NCBI GenBank assembly: GCA_009735695.1
Contig: SRSL01000001.1
Span: 992,048 to 1,056,047 of the forward strand
DNA length: 64,000 bases
From: Christiangramia bathymodioli
Lineage (GTDB): Bacteria > Bacteroidota > Bacteroidia > Flavobacteriales > Flavobacteriaceae
Reading direction: 5' to 3'
The position numbers and the translations under genes were made by a program. Positions 44,969-54,095 of this stretch are shown piece after piece (position 1 is the stretch's first letter; the number at the start of each line of letters is the position of its first letter). The notes under the pieces were generated by a model. The model searched no databases, was not told the DNA's origin, and worked only from the letters and a program-made list of their open reading frames with translations.

Positions 44969-45559
44969 ATTAACCTGGATCAGGCTATCGCCTTGCAGAA
45001 AATAGCCTTCTTCGGCTTCGTACAGGATCGCTTCGTCATCATCTGAATATGACTTCAGAATCACGAAATCCTGCCTAATATGCTCTTCTAAACGTCTAAC
45101 TTTTTCCTCATCGTTACAGGCCTTTCCTATTATATGGTATTTCCCGTCACGGTATTCAGCCCTGGTTCCAATTACATTCACCGGAAGTATAGTCTCCAGG
45201 TATTTCACATAGATCTCATAAGCCCCGGTGACCACATACACCTCAATTCCATTTTGGACGCTTGATTTAATTTCGTCCAGGAATTCTGTCCTGAATTGCT
45301 CCGGGAATTCCCTTTTCCAGTATTGCTTAGCCAGTTTCTGAACTTCCTTTGGCTTTAGTCCATTTAGATATCGATAGAACCGGTCTTTGAACCAGGTCTT
45401 GTTTTTTAGATCTAAACTATAAACCAGCCCGGAATAGAGCATTCCGAAAATTGAAAAACAAATCTTCGGCCGCCGGCTACACAGGAATTTAAAGAACTCG
45501 TTTTTCGAGGATTTCCTGTATAATGTTTTATTGAGGTCATAAACAAGAATTCGCTTCAT
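44954..45559 (-). CDS. HAD-family protein with altered motif I
   Basis: A 201-residue haloacid-dehalogenase-fold protein of the SerB-like group. Motif I is VYDLNKTLYR: the nucleophile Asp8 is kept but the second, acid/base Asp is Asn10. Motif II is VVTGAYEIY, a lysine is in KACNDEEKVRRLEE, and motif IV is SYSDDDEAIL. A cap of about 80 residues follows motif I. The Asp-to-Asn change could make it a slow phosphatase, a phosphotransferase or a non-catalytic protein. No partner gene is adjacent. Confidence 0.8.
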   Translation of the reverse strand: MKRILVYDLNKTLYRKSSKNEFFKFLCSRRPKICFSIFGMLYSGLVYSLDLKNKTWFKDRFYRYLNGLKPKEVQKLAKQYWKREFPEQFRTEFLDEIKSSVQNGIEVYVVTGAYEIYVKYLETILPVNVIGTRAEYRDGKYHIIGKACNDEEKVRRLEEHIRQDFVILKSYSDDDEAILYEAEEGYFLQGDSLIQVNKKRR

Positions 45560-45645
45560 ATACTTCAGCTTACAGCATCAAGATAATAAGCAAAAATCAA
45601 ATCGATAAATCATTTGAAATCGTAACTTAGATTTCAAAAGTGGGC

Positions 45646-46614
45646 ATGCTCAAATTAAGCAAGGTTTCTTTCAGTTATGATCAGGAACCGGTTCTCCAAA
45701 ATATCAGTTTAAAGATCAGTGAAGGCCAGAACATTTCCATTATTGGCGAAAGTGGTTGCGGAAAAAGCACACTTCTTAAACTAATCTACGGACTGTTACA
45801 TACCAACGGAAAGATCACCTGGAAAGACCTGGAGTTGAAAGGTCCCAATTTTAACCTTGTGCCAGGCGAACCCTTTATCAAATATCTGGCCCAGGATTTT
45901 GACCTGATGCTCCCGTTGACCGCCGCCGAAAATGTGGGCAAATACCTCAGCAACTTTTTTCCTATTAAAAAGAAACGTCGAATCCAGGAATTGCTGGAAG
46001 TGGTTGAAATGGAAGATGTAGCCGATAAAAAGGCCAAGTTCCTGAGTGGCGGTCAGCAACAGCGAATCGCCCTGGCGCGGGCGCTTGCCGATGAACCCGA
46101 GATCCTGCTGCTCGACGAGCCATTCAGCCATATAGATCATTTCAGGAAGAATAATCTGCGCAGGCGATTGTTCTCTTACCTGAAAGAAAAAAATATAACC
46201 TGCATTATTGCGACTCACGACAGCACCGATGCCATGTCGTTTGCAGACAGGACGCTGGTGATCAAAAATGCTGGAATCTATGCCGACGGAAGCCCCGTGG
46301 AACTTTATAAAAATCCGCCAAACCAATATGTTGCCTCGCTTTTTGGAGATGTGAATCACCTGATGCTGAAGAATATTTCAGCAGATTCTGAAAGCCGAAA
46401 ACGCCTGGTGCTCTATCCTCACGAGATCAATGTAAATCAAAATTCGGATAAAATAGCCATCGTCAGAAATTCCTATTTTAAAGGAGAATCCTATTTGATC
46501 GAAGCCAATCTTAACGGGGAACGTCTCCTGCTCGAGCAGCCTGAAAGTCTGAAGCCGGGAACAAAAATTGGCATTTCAGTTTCCAAAGAATTGATCGAAA
46601 AAAGGCTTAAATGA
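45646..46614 (+). CDS. ABC transporter ATP-binding protein (PotA/FbpC-like)
   Basis: ATPase subunit of an import-type ABC system, 322 residues from ATG 45646 (a GTG at 45640 is an alternative). Walker A SIIGESGCGKSTLLKLI, signature FLSGGQQQRIALARALA, Walker B EILLLDEPFSHID and the H-loop CIIATHDSTDA are intact. A C-terminal extension of about 100 residues resembles a TOBE-type regulatory domain. No permease or binding protein is adjacent, so the substrate is open. It overlaps the convergent Gre-like gene by 8 nt. Confidence 0.88.
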   Translation: MLKLSKVSFSYDQEPVLQNISLKISEGQNISIIGESGCGKSTLLKLIYGLLHTNGKITWKDLELKGPNFNLVPGEPFIKYLAQDFDLMLPLTAAENVGKYLSNFFPIKKKRRIQELLEVVEMEDVADKKAKFLSGGQQQRIALARALADEPEILLLDEPFSHIDHFRKNNLRRRLFSYLKEKNITCIIATHDSTDAMSFADRTLVIKNAGIYADGSPVELYKNPPNQYVASLFGDVNHLMLKNISADSESRKRLVLYPHEINVNQNSDKIAIVRNSYFKGESYLIEANLNGERLLLEQPESLKPGTKIGISVSKELIEKRLK

Positions 46615-47059
46615 GCTTTTGGATTTTTATTTTCTGTCCATTCAGTTCGAATTCATCCTGCTCCTTTAGACCTACAAGTTTTTGAGCCACCGGGGCCTGA
46701 ACCCCAATTGCATAGAACTTTTCGCCATCCACCTCGATTTCGCCGGCAGGGATCGAAATAAAATAGTTCGCCGCATTTGTATATACGATGCTTCCCACGG
46801 CAATTTTCTCATTGATCCTTTCCTTCGGAAGCCTCGCCAGAATGTGATCAAGTTTTTCATATTCCTTAAGCTGAACACTAAGCTTATTCCACTCGATATT
46901 GATCATTTCCCTTCCGGTTTCATATTTATCGCCTGCACTGCTTTTAGATTCGTTCTCAAGATCTTCTTTTAGTTGTTCCATGGCCATGGAAATTCGCTGA
47001 ACTCTTTGTTCCACATATTTCTCACAGGAATTTATTAATTCCAGCCTCACATTATTCAT
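46607..47059 (-). CDS. GreA/GreB-like transcription factor
   Basis: A 150-residue protein with a helical hairpin N-terminus (VEQRVQRISMAMEQLKEDLENE, SSAGDKYETGREMINIEW) and a C-terminal FKBP-like domain (VGSIVYTNAANYFISIPAGEIEV ... VAQKLVGLKEQDEFELNGQK), the Gre layout. The hairpin tip has Asp/Glu residues as in RNA polymerase secondary-channel factors. Such genes are sometimes mislabelled as acyl synthases. The precise action on RNA polymerase is not known. Confidence 0.72.
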   Translation of the reverse strand: MNNVRLELINSCEKYVEQRVQRISMAMEQLKEDLENESKSSAGDKYETGREMINIEWNKLSVQLKEYEKLDHILARLPKERINEKIAVGSIVYTNAANYFISIPAGEIEVDGEKFYAIGVQAPVAQKLVGLKEQDEFELNGQKIKIQKLI

Positions 47060-47076
47060 GGTTATATCTATTGTAA

Positions 47077-47109
47077 AAACCTCACAGGTTTCTGAAACCT
47101 GTGAGGTTT
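47077..47109. repeat. Dispersed palindrome, copy 2 (perfect)
   Basis: Perfect 15-bp inverted repeat AAACCTCACAGGTTT / AAACCTGTGAGGTTT with loop CTG, between mtgA and the Gre-like gene. Confidence 0.85.
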
Positions 47110-47118
47110 GCTTTCATC

Positions 47119-47790
47119 TTATTCCAAGGAAAATTTCCCGTAATTATACATCTGTCCCACGATCCAGTTCTTTCTTCGCTGAATAAAACTGGAAGCCGGG
47201 TTTGCCCTGTATTCCCGCGGGTTTGGCAAAACCGCTGCGATCGCCGCAGCTTCATAAGCTGAAAGGTCTTTCGCATCTTTTTTAAACCAGTGATAAGCGG
47301 CCGCTTCGGCACCATATACACCTTTCCCCATTTCGATACTGTTAAGGTAAACCTCCAGGATACGCTCCTTGCTCCAGAGCATCTCGATTAGAAAGGTAAA
47401 ATAAGCTTCCAGGCCTTTCCTGAACCAGGTTCGGCCAGGCCATAGAAAAACATTTTTCGCAGTTTGTTGTGAAATGGTAGATGCGCCCCTGATCTTTCTT
47501 CCGGAACGATTATCTTCCATCGCTTTTTTGATCGCCTCGAAATCGAAGCCATTATGTTTAACAAAATTCTGATCCTCACTCGCGATCACCGCCAGTTGTA
47601 AATGCCTGGATATATCTTCAATTGGAACCCATTCGTGATCGATCTCTTCCTCGGGATGTTCAAAATACTTAATGACCATCAGGGGCGTTGCAGGTACCGG
47701 CAGCCATTTGTAGACCAGCACCATGAAAATGCTGAACAAAAAAAGTCCCAGAAGGATCTTGAAAATGAATTTAAAAAATCGTTTTATCAT
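47119..47790 (-). CDS. mtgA: monofunctional peptidoglycan glycosyltransferase
   Basis: Family 51 glycosyltransferase that polymerises lipid II, 223 residues. An N-terminal membrane anchor (FKFIFKILLGLFLFSIFMVLVY) is followed by ASEDQNFVKHNGFDFEAI with the catalytic Glu, RGASTISQQTAKNVFLWPGR, the second Glu in RILEVYLNSIEMGKGVYGAEAAA, and AAAIAAVLPNPREY. It overlaps the oxidoreductase gene by 4 nt. Confidence 0.95.
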   Translation of the reverse strand: MIKRFFKFIFKILLGLFLFSIFMVLVYKWLPVPATPLMVIKYFEHPEEEIDHEWVPIEDISRHLQLAVIASEDQNFVKHNGFDFEAIKKAMEDNRSGRKIRGASTISQQTAKNVFLWPGRTWFRKGLEAYFTFLIEMLWSKERILEVYLNSIEMGKGVYGAEAAAYHWFKKDAKDLSAYEAAAIAAVLPNPREYRANPASSFIQRRKNWIVGQMYNYGKFSLE

Positions 47791-48908
47791 GATTCTAAAG
47801 CTAAATCTGCGAGTTCCCGGCCAACTAGGCTGCCAATTGCAACACCCATTCCGCCAAGCCTTACGCCTGCATAAACATTGGGTTCAAGCTGCCTGATAAC
47901 TGGCTTTTTCTGATCGCCTACTCCCATGATGCCGCTCCAGGATCGTTCGATCTCGAAGGGAATATCAGGTAAAATACAGGTTTTTAATAGTTCTTTTAAT
48001 TTATTCTGAATAATATCGGTAAGGCCGGTTTGATCGGTTTCTTCGGTTTTAAAATCAAGGTTCCTTCCGCCGCCGAAGAGAATACGGTTGCCGATATTTC
48101 TAAAATAATAATAGCCTTTATCCAGGTGAAAAGTTCCGCGGAAAGGAAGTTTGTCCAGTGGTTTGGTGATCAGGACCTGGGCTCTGGCCGGTTTCACTGC
48201 TTCGATCCCAAGTCGGTGAGCAAATCCATTGGTCGCGATCAACAGTTTTTTCGATCGAATCTCGAAATGATCGGTTTCGATCTTTACGTCGTCCTCTCCA
48301 GATTCGAACTTTCTTACTTCAACCCGGTTCAATATTTTGATACCTTCTGAATGCGCTTTTTTAAGCAGTGCGCTCATCATTTTTCCTGTATCGATCTGGC
48401 CTTCAAATTTGCTGTAGATCAATTGAGGCTGAATTTTCCTGAAACCGAATTTGTTCTCTTGAGTGCTGAAGACCTTGTCCTGAAACACCGGTCTTAATAA
48501 TTCATTGATTTCAGGAATTTTCTGGATACACTTTGCATACAATTCCTCATCCTGGGGAACGAATAGCTCATATCCACCATAGGTTTGATAATCGATCTCC
48601 CGGTCTCCTAGGTTTTTTCGAAGCAATTCCAGGCCCTTAACGCGGTTCTTTACCAGTTCTACCACTTCTTCTTCAGAATGGGTTTTAAGATCATCAAGGA
48701 TTTCAGAAATACTTCCGAAACAGGCGAAACCAGCGTTCTTAGTACTGGCACCTTCTGGTAGCATTCCTTTTTCGAGTATCAGGATCTTTGATTCCGGTTT
48801 TAATTCCTTCAGTCTCAACGCGCAATTGAGTCCGGTAATTCCGCTTCCCACGATGGTGTAATCGATATTTTGAAACCAGGAGTCGGCTTCCCAGAAAGAG
48901 AAATTCAT
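47787..48908 (-). CDS. FAD-dependent oxidoreductase (DAO family)
   Basis: A 373-residue amine/amino-acid oxidase-type flavoprotein. The FAD motif YTIVGSGITGLNCALRLKEL lies near residue 18, with LILEKGMLPEGASTKNAGFACFG and the C-terminal GGMGVAIGSLVGRELADLAL. I chose the ATG at 48908, giving the usual short lead before the FAD motif; the ATG at 48941 would add 11 residues. Substrate unknown. Its stop overlaps mtgA by 4 nt. Confidence 0.85.
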   Translation of the reverse strand: MNFSFWEADSWFQNIDYTIVGSGITGLNCALRLKELKPESKILILEKGMLPEGASTKNAGFACFGSISEILDDLKTHSEEEVVELVKNRVKGLELLRKNLGDREIDYQTYGGYELFVPQDEELYAKCIQKIPEINELLRPVFQDKVFSTQENKFGFRKIQPQLIYSKFEGQIDTGKMMSALLKKAHSEGIKILNRVEVRKFESGEDDVKIETDHFEIRSKKLLIATNGFAHRLGIEAVKPARAQVLITKPLDKLPFRGTFHLDKGYYYFRNIGNRILFGGGRNLDFKTEETDQTGLTDIIQNKLKELLKTCILPDIPFEIERSWSGIMGVGDQKKPVIRQLEPNVYAGVRLGGMGVAIGSLVGRELADLALES

Positions 48909-48942
48909 ACAGATCGGTTTTTTCCAAAGTTGAAAATACAAA

Positions 48943-48975
48943 AAACCTCACAGGTTTCAGGAAACTGCGAGGTCT
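48943..48975. repeat. Dispersed palindrome, copy 3 (degenerate)
   Basis: AACCTCACAGGTTTC / GAAACTGCGAGGTCT with one missing base and one substitution in the right arm compared with copy 2. Located 34 nt upstream of the oxidoreductase start. Confidence 0.7.
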
Positions 48976-48988
48976 ATAATCATTCAAT

Positions 48989-49012
48989 AAAAAACCCCGG
49001 TAGAAACCGGGG
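48989..49012 (-). terminator. Rho-independent terminator of the fabH-accB-accC operon
   Basis: Stem CCCCGGT / ACCGGGG (48995-49001, 49006-49012) followed on the minus strand by a T run, 7 nt after the accC stop. Confidence 0.9.
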
Positions 49013-49018
49013 CTTGTT

Positions 49019-50371
49019 TTATGCTTCGTCCATGGGCTTCATCTTGAAGTCTTCCATGAATTTAGTGGTGTAATTACCTTCGATATAATCCGGGTGATCC
49101 ATCAACTGGCGGTGAAACGGGATCGTGGTTTTGATACCTTCGATCACGAACTCATCCAAAGCACGCTTCATCTTATTGATCGCCTCTTCCCTGGTTTGGG
49201 CAGTGGTGATCAATTTCGCGATCATCGAATCGTAGTTTGGCGGGATGATATAGCCGCTGTAAACGTGGGTATCGATACGCACCCCATGACCTCCCGGTGC
49301 ATGCAGGTTTGTGATCTTCCCTGGTGAAGGACGGAATCCATGATATGGATCCTCTGCGTTGATCCTGCACTCGATGGAATGCAATTGCGGGAAATAGTTC
49401 TTTCCGGAAATCGGCACTCCTGCTGCAACAAGGATCTGCTCACGTATCAGGTCATAATCGATCACCTGTTCGGTGATAGGATGCTCAACCTGAATACGGG
49501 TGTTCATCTCCATAAAGTAGAAATTCCTATGTTTATCAACAAGGAATTCCACGGTTCCAGCTCCTTCGTATTTGATGAATTCAGCAGCTTTAATGGCGGC
49601 TTCACCCATTTTCTTACGCAGCGTATCGGTCATGAAAGGAGATGGAGTCTCCTCGGTTAATTTCTGGTGACGACGCTGTACAGAGCAATCTCTTTCAGAA
49701 AGGTGACAGGCTTTACCGCTGCTGTCTCCAACGATCTGAATCTCGATATGGCGTGGCTCTTCAATAAGCTTTTCCATATACATTCCATCGTTTCCGAAGG
49801 ATGCATCGGCTTCTTTCCTGGCCGATTCCCATGCCGCTTCCAGATCTTCTTCTTTCCAAACGGCACGCATACCTTTACCTCCACCACCGGCGGTAGCTTT
49901 CAGCATAACCGGAAATCCAATTTCCTTAGCTATTTTAAGGCATTCCTTATAATCTTTCAGAATACCTTCCGACCCTGGAACACAAGGTACCCCGGCAGCT
50001 CTCATCGTAGCTTTCGCAGTAGCCTTATCTCCCATTTTCGAGATCATCTCTGGAGAAGCCCCGATAAATTTGATATCGTGCTCTTCACAGATCTTTGAAA
50101 ACTTGGCGTTTTCTGAAAGGAATCCGTATCCCGGGTGGATCGCATCGGCATTGGTGATCTCTGCCGCGGCGATGATATTCGATATTTTTAAATAGGATAA
50201 ATTACTTGGTGCAGGCCCGATACATACGGCCTCATCGGCAAATCTCACGTGAAGACTTTCGGCATCTGCCGTAGAATAGACCGCGACCGTTTTGATACCC
50301 ATTTCCTTACAGGTACGAATCACCCTCAAGGCGATTTCCCCTCTGTTTGCAATCAATATTTTCTTGAACAT
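49019..50371 (-). CDS. accC: acetyl-CoA carboxylase, biotin carboxylase subunit
   Basis: ATP-dependent biotin carboxylation, first step of fatty-acid synthesis, 450 residues. The N-terminal [23 protein letters not shown]-grasp loop [40 protein letters not shown] and [18 protein letters not shown] are all present. Third gene of the fabH-accB-accC operon, 68 nt after accB. Confidence 0.96.
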   Translation of the reverse strand: MFKKILIANRGEIALRVIRTCKEMGIKTVAVYSTADAESLHVRFADEAVCIGPAPSNLSYLKISNIIAAAEITNADAIHPGYGFLSENAKFSKICEEHDIKFIGASPEMISKMGDKATAKATMRAAGVPCVPGSEGILKDYKECLKIAKEIGFPVMLKATAGGGGKGMRAVWKEEDLEAAWESARKEADASFGNDGMYMEKLIEEPRHIEIQIVGDSSGKACHLSERDCSVQRRHQKLTEETPSPFMTDTLRKKMGEAAIKAAEFIKYEGAGTVEFLVDKHRNFYFMEMNTRIQVEHPITEQVIDYDLIREQILVAAGVPISGKNYFPQLHSIECRINAEDPYHGFRPSPGKITNLHAPGGHGVRIDTHVYSGYIIPPNYDSMIAKLITTAQTREEAINKMKRALDEFVIEGIKTTIPFHRQLMDHPDYIEGNYTTKFMEDFKMKPMDEA

Positions 50372-50439
50372 ACCTAGTTGTTTTTAAAATTCTGAAGCCC
50401 TTGAAATAAGGGCTTACAGGTGTTAAAACGGGTAGTGAA

Positions 50440-50949
50440 TTATGATGGATCTACAAGGAATAATGGCTGATCGAACTCTACCGGTGAAGCATCCTCCACA
50501 AGTACTTTTACGATCTTACCAGTAACCTCACTCTCGATCTCGTTGAACAACTTCATGGCTTCGATCACACAAAGTACATCCCCTTCTTTAACGCTGTCTC
50601 CAGTCTCGACAAACACAGGCTTGTCTGGTGAAGGTTTTCTGTAGAAAGTTCCGATAATCGGAGACTTTACAGTGATAAATTTTGAATCGTCGGCTGAAGA
50701 ATCTTTAGATTCTTTCTGGCCAGAACCACTTTCCTGTTGCTGGGGAGCCGGAGCGGCTGGTTGAGGAGCCGAAGGCATTTGCTGCGGCACCTGTTGCTGT
50801 CCCATTGGGACGTGTTGTACTATGGTTGTTTCTTTTTCGTCTGAACCTGTTTTGATGGTGATTTTTACATCACCGGTTTCGAGTTTCACCTCACTTGCGC
50901 CAGATTTGGCTACAAATTTAATCAGGTTCTGAATTTCCTTTAAATCCAT
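50440..50949 (-). CDS. accB: biotin carboxyl carrier protein of acetyl-CoA carboxylase
   Basis: Carrier subunit, 169 residues. From the ATG at 50949 ([17 protein letters not shown], the normal family start) there is a short N-terminal domain, a Pro/Gln/Ala-rich linker (about residues 58-90) and a biotinyl domain with the biotin lysine in [14 protein letters not shown] (AMKL, where many bacteria have AMKM). It lies 19 nt after fabH. Confidence 0.95.
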   Translation of the reverse strand: MDLKEIQNLIKFVAKSGASEVKLETGDVKITIKTGSDEKETTIVQHVPMGQQQVPQQMPSAPQPAAPAPQQQESGSGQKESKDSSADDSKFITVKSPIIGTFYRKPSPDKPVFVETGDSVKEGDVLCVIEAMKLFNEIESEVTGKIVKVLVEDASPVEFDQPLFLVDPS

Positions 50950-50968
50950 AATATAGGGTGTTGATTTT

Positions 50969-51967
50969 TTAAGAATTATAAGCCCATTTAAGGTAAGCCG
51001 ATCCCCAAGTGAATCCGCCACCAAACGAAGCAAATATTAAGTTATCTCCTTTTTTAAAGTTCTTTTCGTAATCGCTTAATAGTAAAGGCAAGGTTGCAGA
51101 AGTAGTATTTCCATAACGCTCGATGTTCATAAGAACCTTATTCTCGTCATGTAAATTCATTCTATTTGCCGTTGCATTGATGATCCTCTTGTTTGCCTGA
51201 TGAGCTACCAGCCAGTCAACATCTTCATTAGTCAGCTGGTTTCTCTCCATGATCTGCTCACTTACGCCAGCCATATTGGAAACGGCGAATTTAAATACCG
51301 TTTTCCCATCCTGTTTTACAAAATGTAATTTTTGAGCCACAGTTTCTTCGGTTGGAGGCATAATTGAACCTCCCGCTTCTATCTTCAATGATTCCCTTCC
51401 AATGGCATCACTCCTTAAAATTTCATCCTGAAGACCAAAACCTTCCTCATTAGGTTCCATCAACACAGCTCCAGCACCATCACCAAAGATGATACAGGTA
51501 GTACGATCGGTATAATCAATGATAGAAGACATTTTATCGGCTCCAATGAGCAATACTTTTTTATATCTTCCAGATTCGATATAAGCTGCAGCTGTAGACA
51601 TTCCGTATAAAAAACTGGAACAGGCAGCCTGCAGATCATAAGAAAAGGCATTTGTGGCGCCGATTTCAGTAGCAACATAAACCCCAGTGGATGCCACAGG
51701 CATGTCTGGAGTGGCGGTTGCCATGATCACTAAATCGATTTCTTTAGGGTCTAAATTGGTCTTGCGAAGAATTTCCTTTGCGGCCTGGATTCCCAGGTAT
51801 GAAGTTCCCTTGGCGGGGTCTTTTAAGATTCGGCGTTCTTTAATTCCGGTTCTGGTGGTAATCCATTCATCATTTGTATCCACCATTTTTTCCAACATCT
51901 TGTTGGTTAAAACATCTTCTGGCACATAGCCTCCTACAGCCGTGATTGCTGCCGTGATTTTACTCAT
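50969..51967 (-). CDS. fabH: beta-ketoacyl-ACP synthase III
   Basis: Condenses acetyl-CoA with malonyl-ACP to start fatty-acid chains, 332 residues. The Cys-His-Asn triad is in [24 protein letters not shown] and [12 protein letters not shown], and the C-terminal [13 protein letters not shown] is typical. First gene of the fabH-accB-accC operon, so chain initiation and malonyl-CoA supply are made together. Confidence 0.96.
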   Translation of the reverse strand: MSKITAAITAVGGYVPEDVLTNKMLEKMVDTNDEWITTRTGIKERRILKDPAKGTSYLGIQAAKEILRKTNLDPKEIDLVIMATATPDMPVASTGVYVATEIGATNAFSYDLQAACSSFLYGMSTAAAYIESGRYKKVLLIGADKMSSIIDYTDRTTCIIFGDGAGAVLMEPNEEGFGLQDEILRSDAIGRESLKIEAGGSIMPPTEETVAQKLHFVKQDGKTVFKFAVSNMAGVSEQIMERNQLTNEDVDWLVAHQANKRIINATANRMNLHDENKVLMNIERYGNTTSATLPLLLSDYEKNFKKGDNLIFASFGGGFTWGSAYLKWAYNS

Positions 51968-52090
51968 AAAATTGAATTTAATTCACTCATCACCGGTTTC
52001 AAATAGAATTCATCAATCATAGAAAATTACTAAAATTAATTCTAACCGGCGTGCAAATTAAGGTCTTTTTAGGACTTATTCAACTAAAAA

Positions 52091-52116
52091 CAAAAAACTC
52101 CCACGAAGTGAGAGTT
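52091..52116 (-). terminator. Rho-independent terminator of yceD-rpmF
   Basis: On the minus strand AACTCTCAC / GTGGGAGTT (one mismatch, loop TTC) followed by a T run, about 30 nt after the rpmF stop. It separates rpmF from fabH. Confidence 0.75.
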
Positions 52117-52147
52117 CTCTAATTTTATATGAAGCTCTTTTCCTAAA

Positions 52148-52345
52148 TTAAGCTTCTATTTCTTCGGTATTATCGATCAATACCTGGCCACGGTAATACA
52201 ATTTACCTTCGTGCCAGTGAGCTCTGTGATAAAGGTGAGGTTCACCTGTTACAGAATCTACAGCCACTTTTGGAGCTGAAGCTTTATAATGTGTTCTTCT
52301 TTTATCTCTTCTGGTTTTCGAGATTTTTCTCTTTGGATGTGCCAT
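52148..52345 (-). CDS. rpmF: 50S ribosomal protein L32
   Basis: Ribosomal protein of 65 residues with the standard start [19 protein letters not shown] and the segment [15 protein letters not shown]. The zinc cysteines of some L32 forms are absent. It follows the DUF177 gene by 13 nt, the usual yceD-rpmF pair, and is separated from fabH by a terminator. Confidence 0.96.
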   Translation of the reverse strand: MAHPKRKISKTRRDKRRTHYKASAPKVAVDSVTGEPHLYHRAHWHEGKLYYRGQVLIDNTEEIEA

Positions 52346-52358
52346 GGCTTCCTGTTAA

Positions 52359-52892
52359 TTATTCGTTTAGTAAATTTTTTAATTTGTCCCAGCGAGGATC
52401 TGTATCGTCCTCATTTTTCTTTTTCTGATTTTTCAAACTCAGCTCTTCGAGCCTGTCGAGTACTTCAGATTCCAGTGTTCCGTCTTCAACTCCCGGATGA
52501 ATTCGCTTGGCAGGTACCGAAAGTACCACCAGCTCGTATATATACTGCTGGATATTCACCTCAAATTCTCCGTGAGGTATGATCAGCAGGTCTTCATCTT
52601 CATCGTTGAATTCATCTCCAAATTTGATCACCAGAAACAATTTACTGTCTATAGGTTGATCATATGGTTCGTTGGTAAGATCGCAATTTACATTAACTGT
52701 TCCGGTTGCTGTAAAAGTCAACTCCATCATGGTAGTTTTCTTCTCGAACAACAGATCGATCTTAACATCTACACTATTGAATTCGTCGTACTCAAAATGT
52801 TCAAAGAACCTGTTATCTAACTCATACTCAAACTGGTGTTTCCCAAGTTTTAATCCCTTGAAAGGAATCGTAAACTCTGCTAAATTCCTCAT
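52359..52892 (-). CDS. yceD: DUF177 (YceD) family protein
   Basis: A 177-residue protein of the YceD/DUF177 family, linked in other bacteria with 23S rRNA maturation and L32. The core has VDVKIDLLFEKKTTMMELTFTATG and VNCDLTNEPYDQPI, where the family often shows CxRCL; here only one Cys remains. An acidic region FGDEFNDEDEDLLIIPHGEFEVNIQQYIYELV follows. It is first in the yceD-rpmF transcript. Confidence 0.88.
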   Translation of the reverse strand: MRNLAEFTIPFKGLKLGKHQFEYELDNRFFEHFEYDEFNSVDVKIDLLFEKKTTMMELTFTATGTVNVNCDLTNEPYDQPIDSKLFLVIKFGDEFNDEDEDLLIIPHGEFEVNIQQYIYELVVLSVPAKRIHPGVEDGTLESEVLDRLEELSLKNQKKKNEDDTDPRWDKLKNLLNE

Positions 52893-52936
52893 CTCTCCTC
52901 AGTTTTGAGTGCCTCACGTTGCCGTAAAGGCGGGTG

Positions 52937-52944
52937 CAAAGATA
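52937..52944 (-). promoter_or_regulatory. -7 promoter element of yceD-rpmF (TATCTTTG)
   Basis: Exact TAnnTTTG match on the minus strand, 44 nt before the yceD start, in an AT-rich gap. Confidence 0.5.
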
Positions 52945-52987
52945 TAAAAATTAATCAATTAAGGCCTTTTTATAAACAAATTTTTGT

Positions 52988-54034
52988 TTATATCTTCTTG
53001 CCTTGTTTTTTTAACGGATTTTCGGTCAATTCCTTGTATTCTTCCCTGGCTTTAAAAATCTCGATTCCTTTAAAAACGGCTTCTTTAAACGAATTAATAT
53101 TTGCTTCATTTTTACCGGCGATTTCGAAAGCCGTTCCATGGTCTGGCGAAGTACGCACTTTTTTCAATCCGGCGGTGAAATTCACCCCCATTCCAAAGGA
53201 AAGGGTTTTAAAAGGAATTAATCCCTGGTCGTGGTAACTGGCCACCACGGCATCAAAATTCTTATAATTCTTGGAACCGAAAAAGCTATCTGCGGAATAA
53301 GGCCCGTAAACCAGATCTCCCCTATCACGTATCTTCTGAAGAGTAGGTTTGAGAATCTCTTCATCTTCCTTTCCTATTACCCCATTATCCCCGCTATGCG
53401 GATTGATCCCCAAGACAGCGATCTTTGGTTTGGAAACCCTGAAATCCTGTTTTAAAGTCTCCTGAATGATCTTTACTTTTTTCTCGATCAGTTCCGGTGT
53501 AATGACCGACGCTATGTCTTTAAGAGCCACGTGATCTGTAAGCAACCCGATCTTAAGATTATCGGTGATCATAAACATCAGGCTTTCTCCACCGAGTTCC
53601 CTTGCCAGGTAATCGGTGTGCCCTGGAAAGTTGAATTTTTCAGATTGAATGGTCGCTTTATTGATTGGAGCAGTCACCAAAACATCAATCTCATCATTTT
53701 TTAGTGCCTCCGTGGCGGCTTCAAGCGATTTAAAGGCATAGCTCCCAACCTCGGTATCTTCTTCCCCAAAATTGATCTTGACATTTTCCTTCCAGACGTT
53801 CATCACATTCACCTTCCCGTCGATCGCTTTGGATGGATGATCTATTCCCTGGAAGTTAAGAGACAGGTTATATTGTTTTTTCAAGAAATTGATGATCTTG
53901 GAGGACGCAAAGATGATCGGGGTACAAAATTCCAGCATTCTGGGATCATCGAAGGTCTTTAGCACGATCTCGCTTCCAATTCCGTTAAGGTCTCCAATGC
54001 TTATTCCTAATTTGATCATTTCGGCATGTTTCAT
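52988..54034 (-). CDS. pdxA: 4-hydroxythreonine-4-phosphate dehydrogenase
   Basis: NAD-dependent enzyme of vitamin B6 synthesis, 348 residues. Family parts are LGISIGDLNGIGSEIVLK, INKATIQ, FPGHTDYLAREL (metal His), VLGINPHSGDNGVIG and VASYHDQGLIPFKTL (metal His). The start could also be the ATG at 54019. The gene is divergent from ribE with a 61-nt gap. Confidence 0.95.
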   Translation of the reverse strand: MKHAEMIKLGISIGDLNGIGSEIVLKTFDDPRMLEFCTPIIFASSKIINFLKKQYNLSLNFQGIDHPSKAIDGKVNVMNVWKENVKINFGEEDTEVGSYAFKSLEAATEALKNDEIDVLVTAPINKATIQSEKFNFPGHTDYLARELGGESLMFMITDNLKIGLLTDHVALKDIASVITPELIEKKVKIIQETLKQDFRVSKPKIAVLGINPHSGDNGVIGKEDEEILKPTLQKIRDRGDLVYGPYSADSFFGSKNYKNFDAVVASYHDQGLIPFKTLSFGMGVNFTAGLKKVRTSPDHGTAFEIAGKNEANINSFKEAVFKGIEIFKAREEYKELTENPLKKQGKKI

Positions 54035-54095
54035 ATACTTTCCCGATATAATATTTTAATTTTACTCACAAATGTAACCATTATTATACAATACC

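Noticed and set aside
54035-54095. Possible FMN riboswitch before ribE.
   Set aside because: The gap to the divergent pdxA gene is only 61 nt, too short for the FMN aptamer, and none of its conserved segments are seen.
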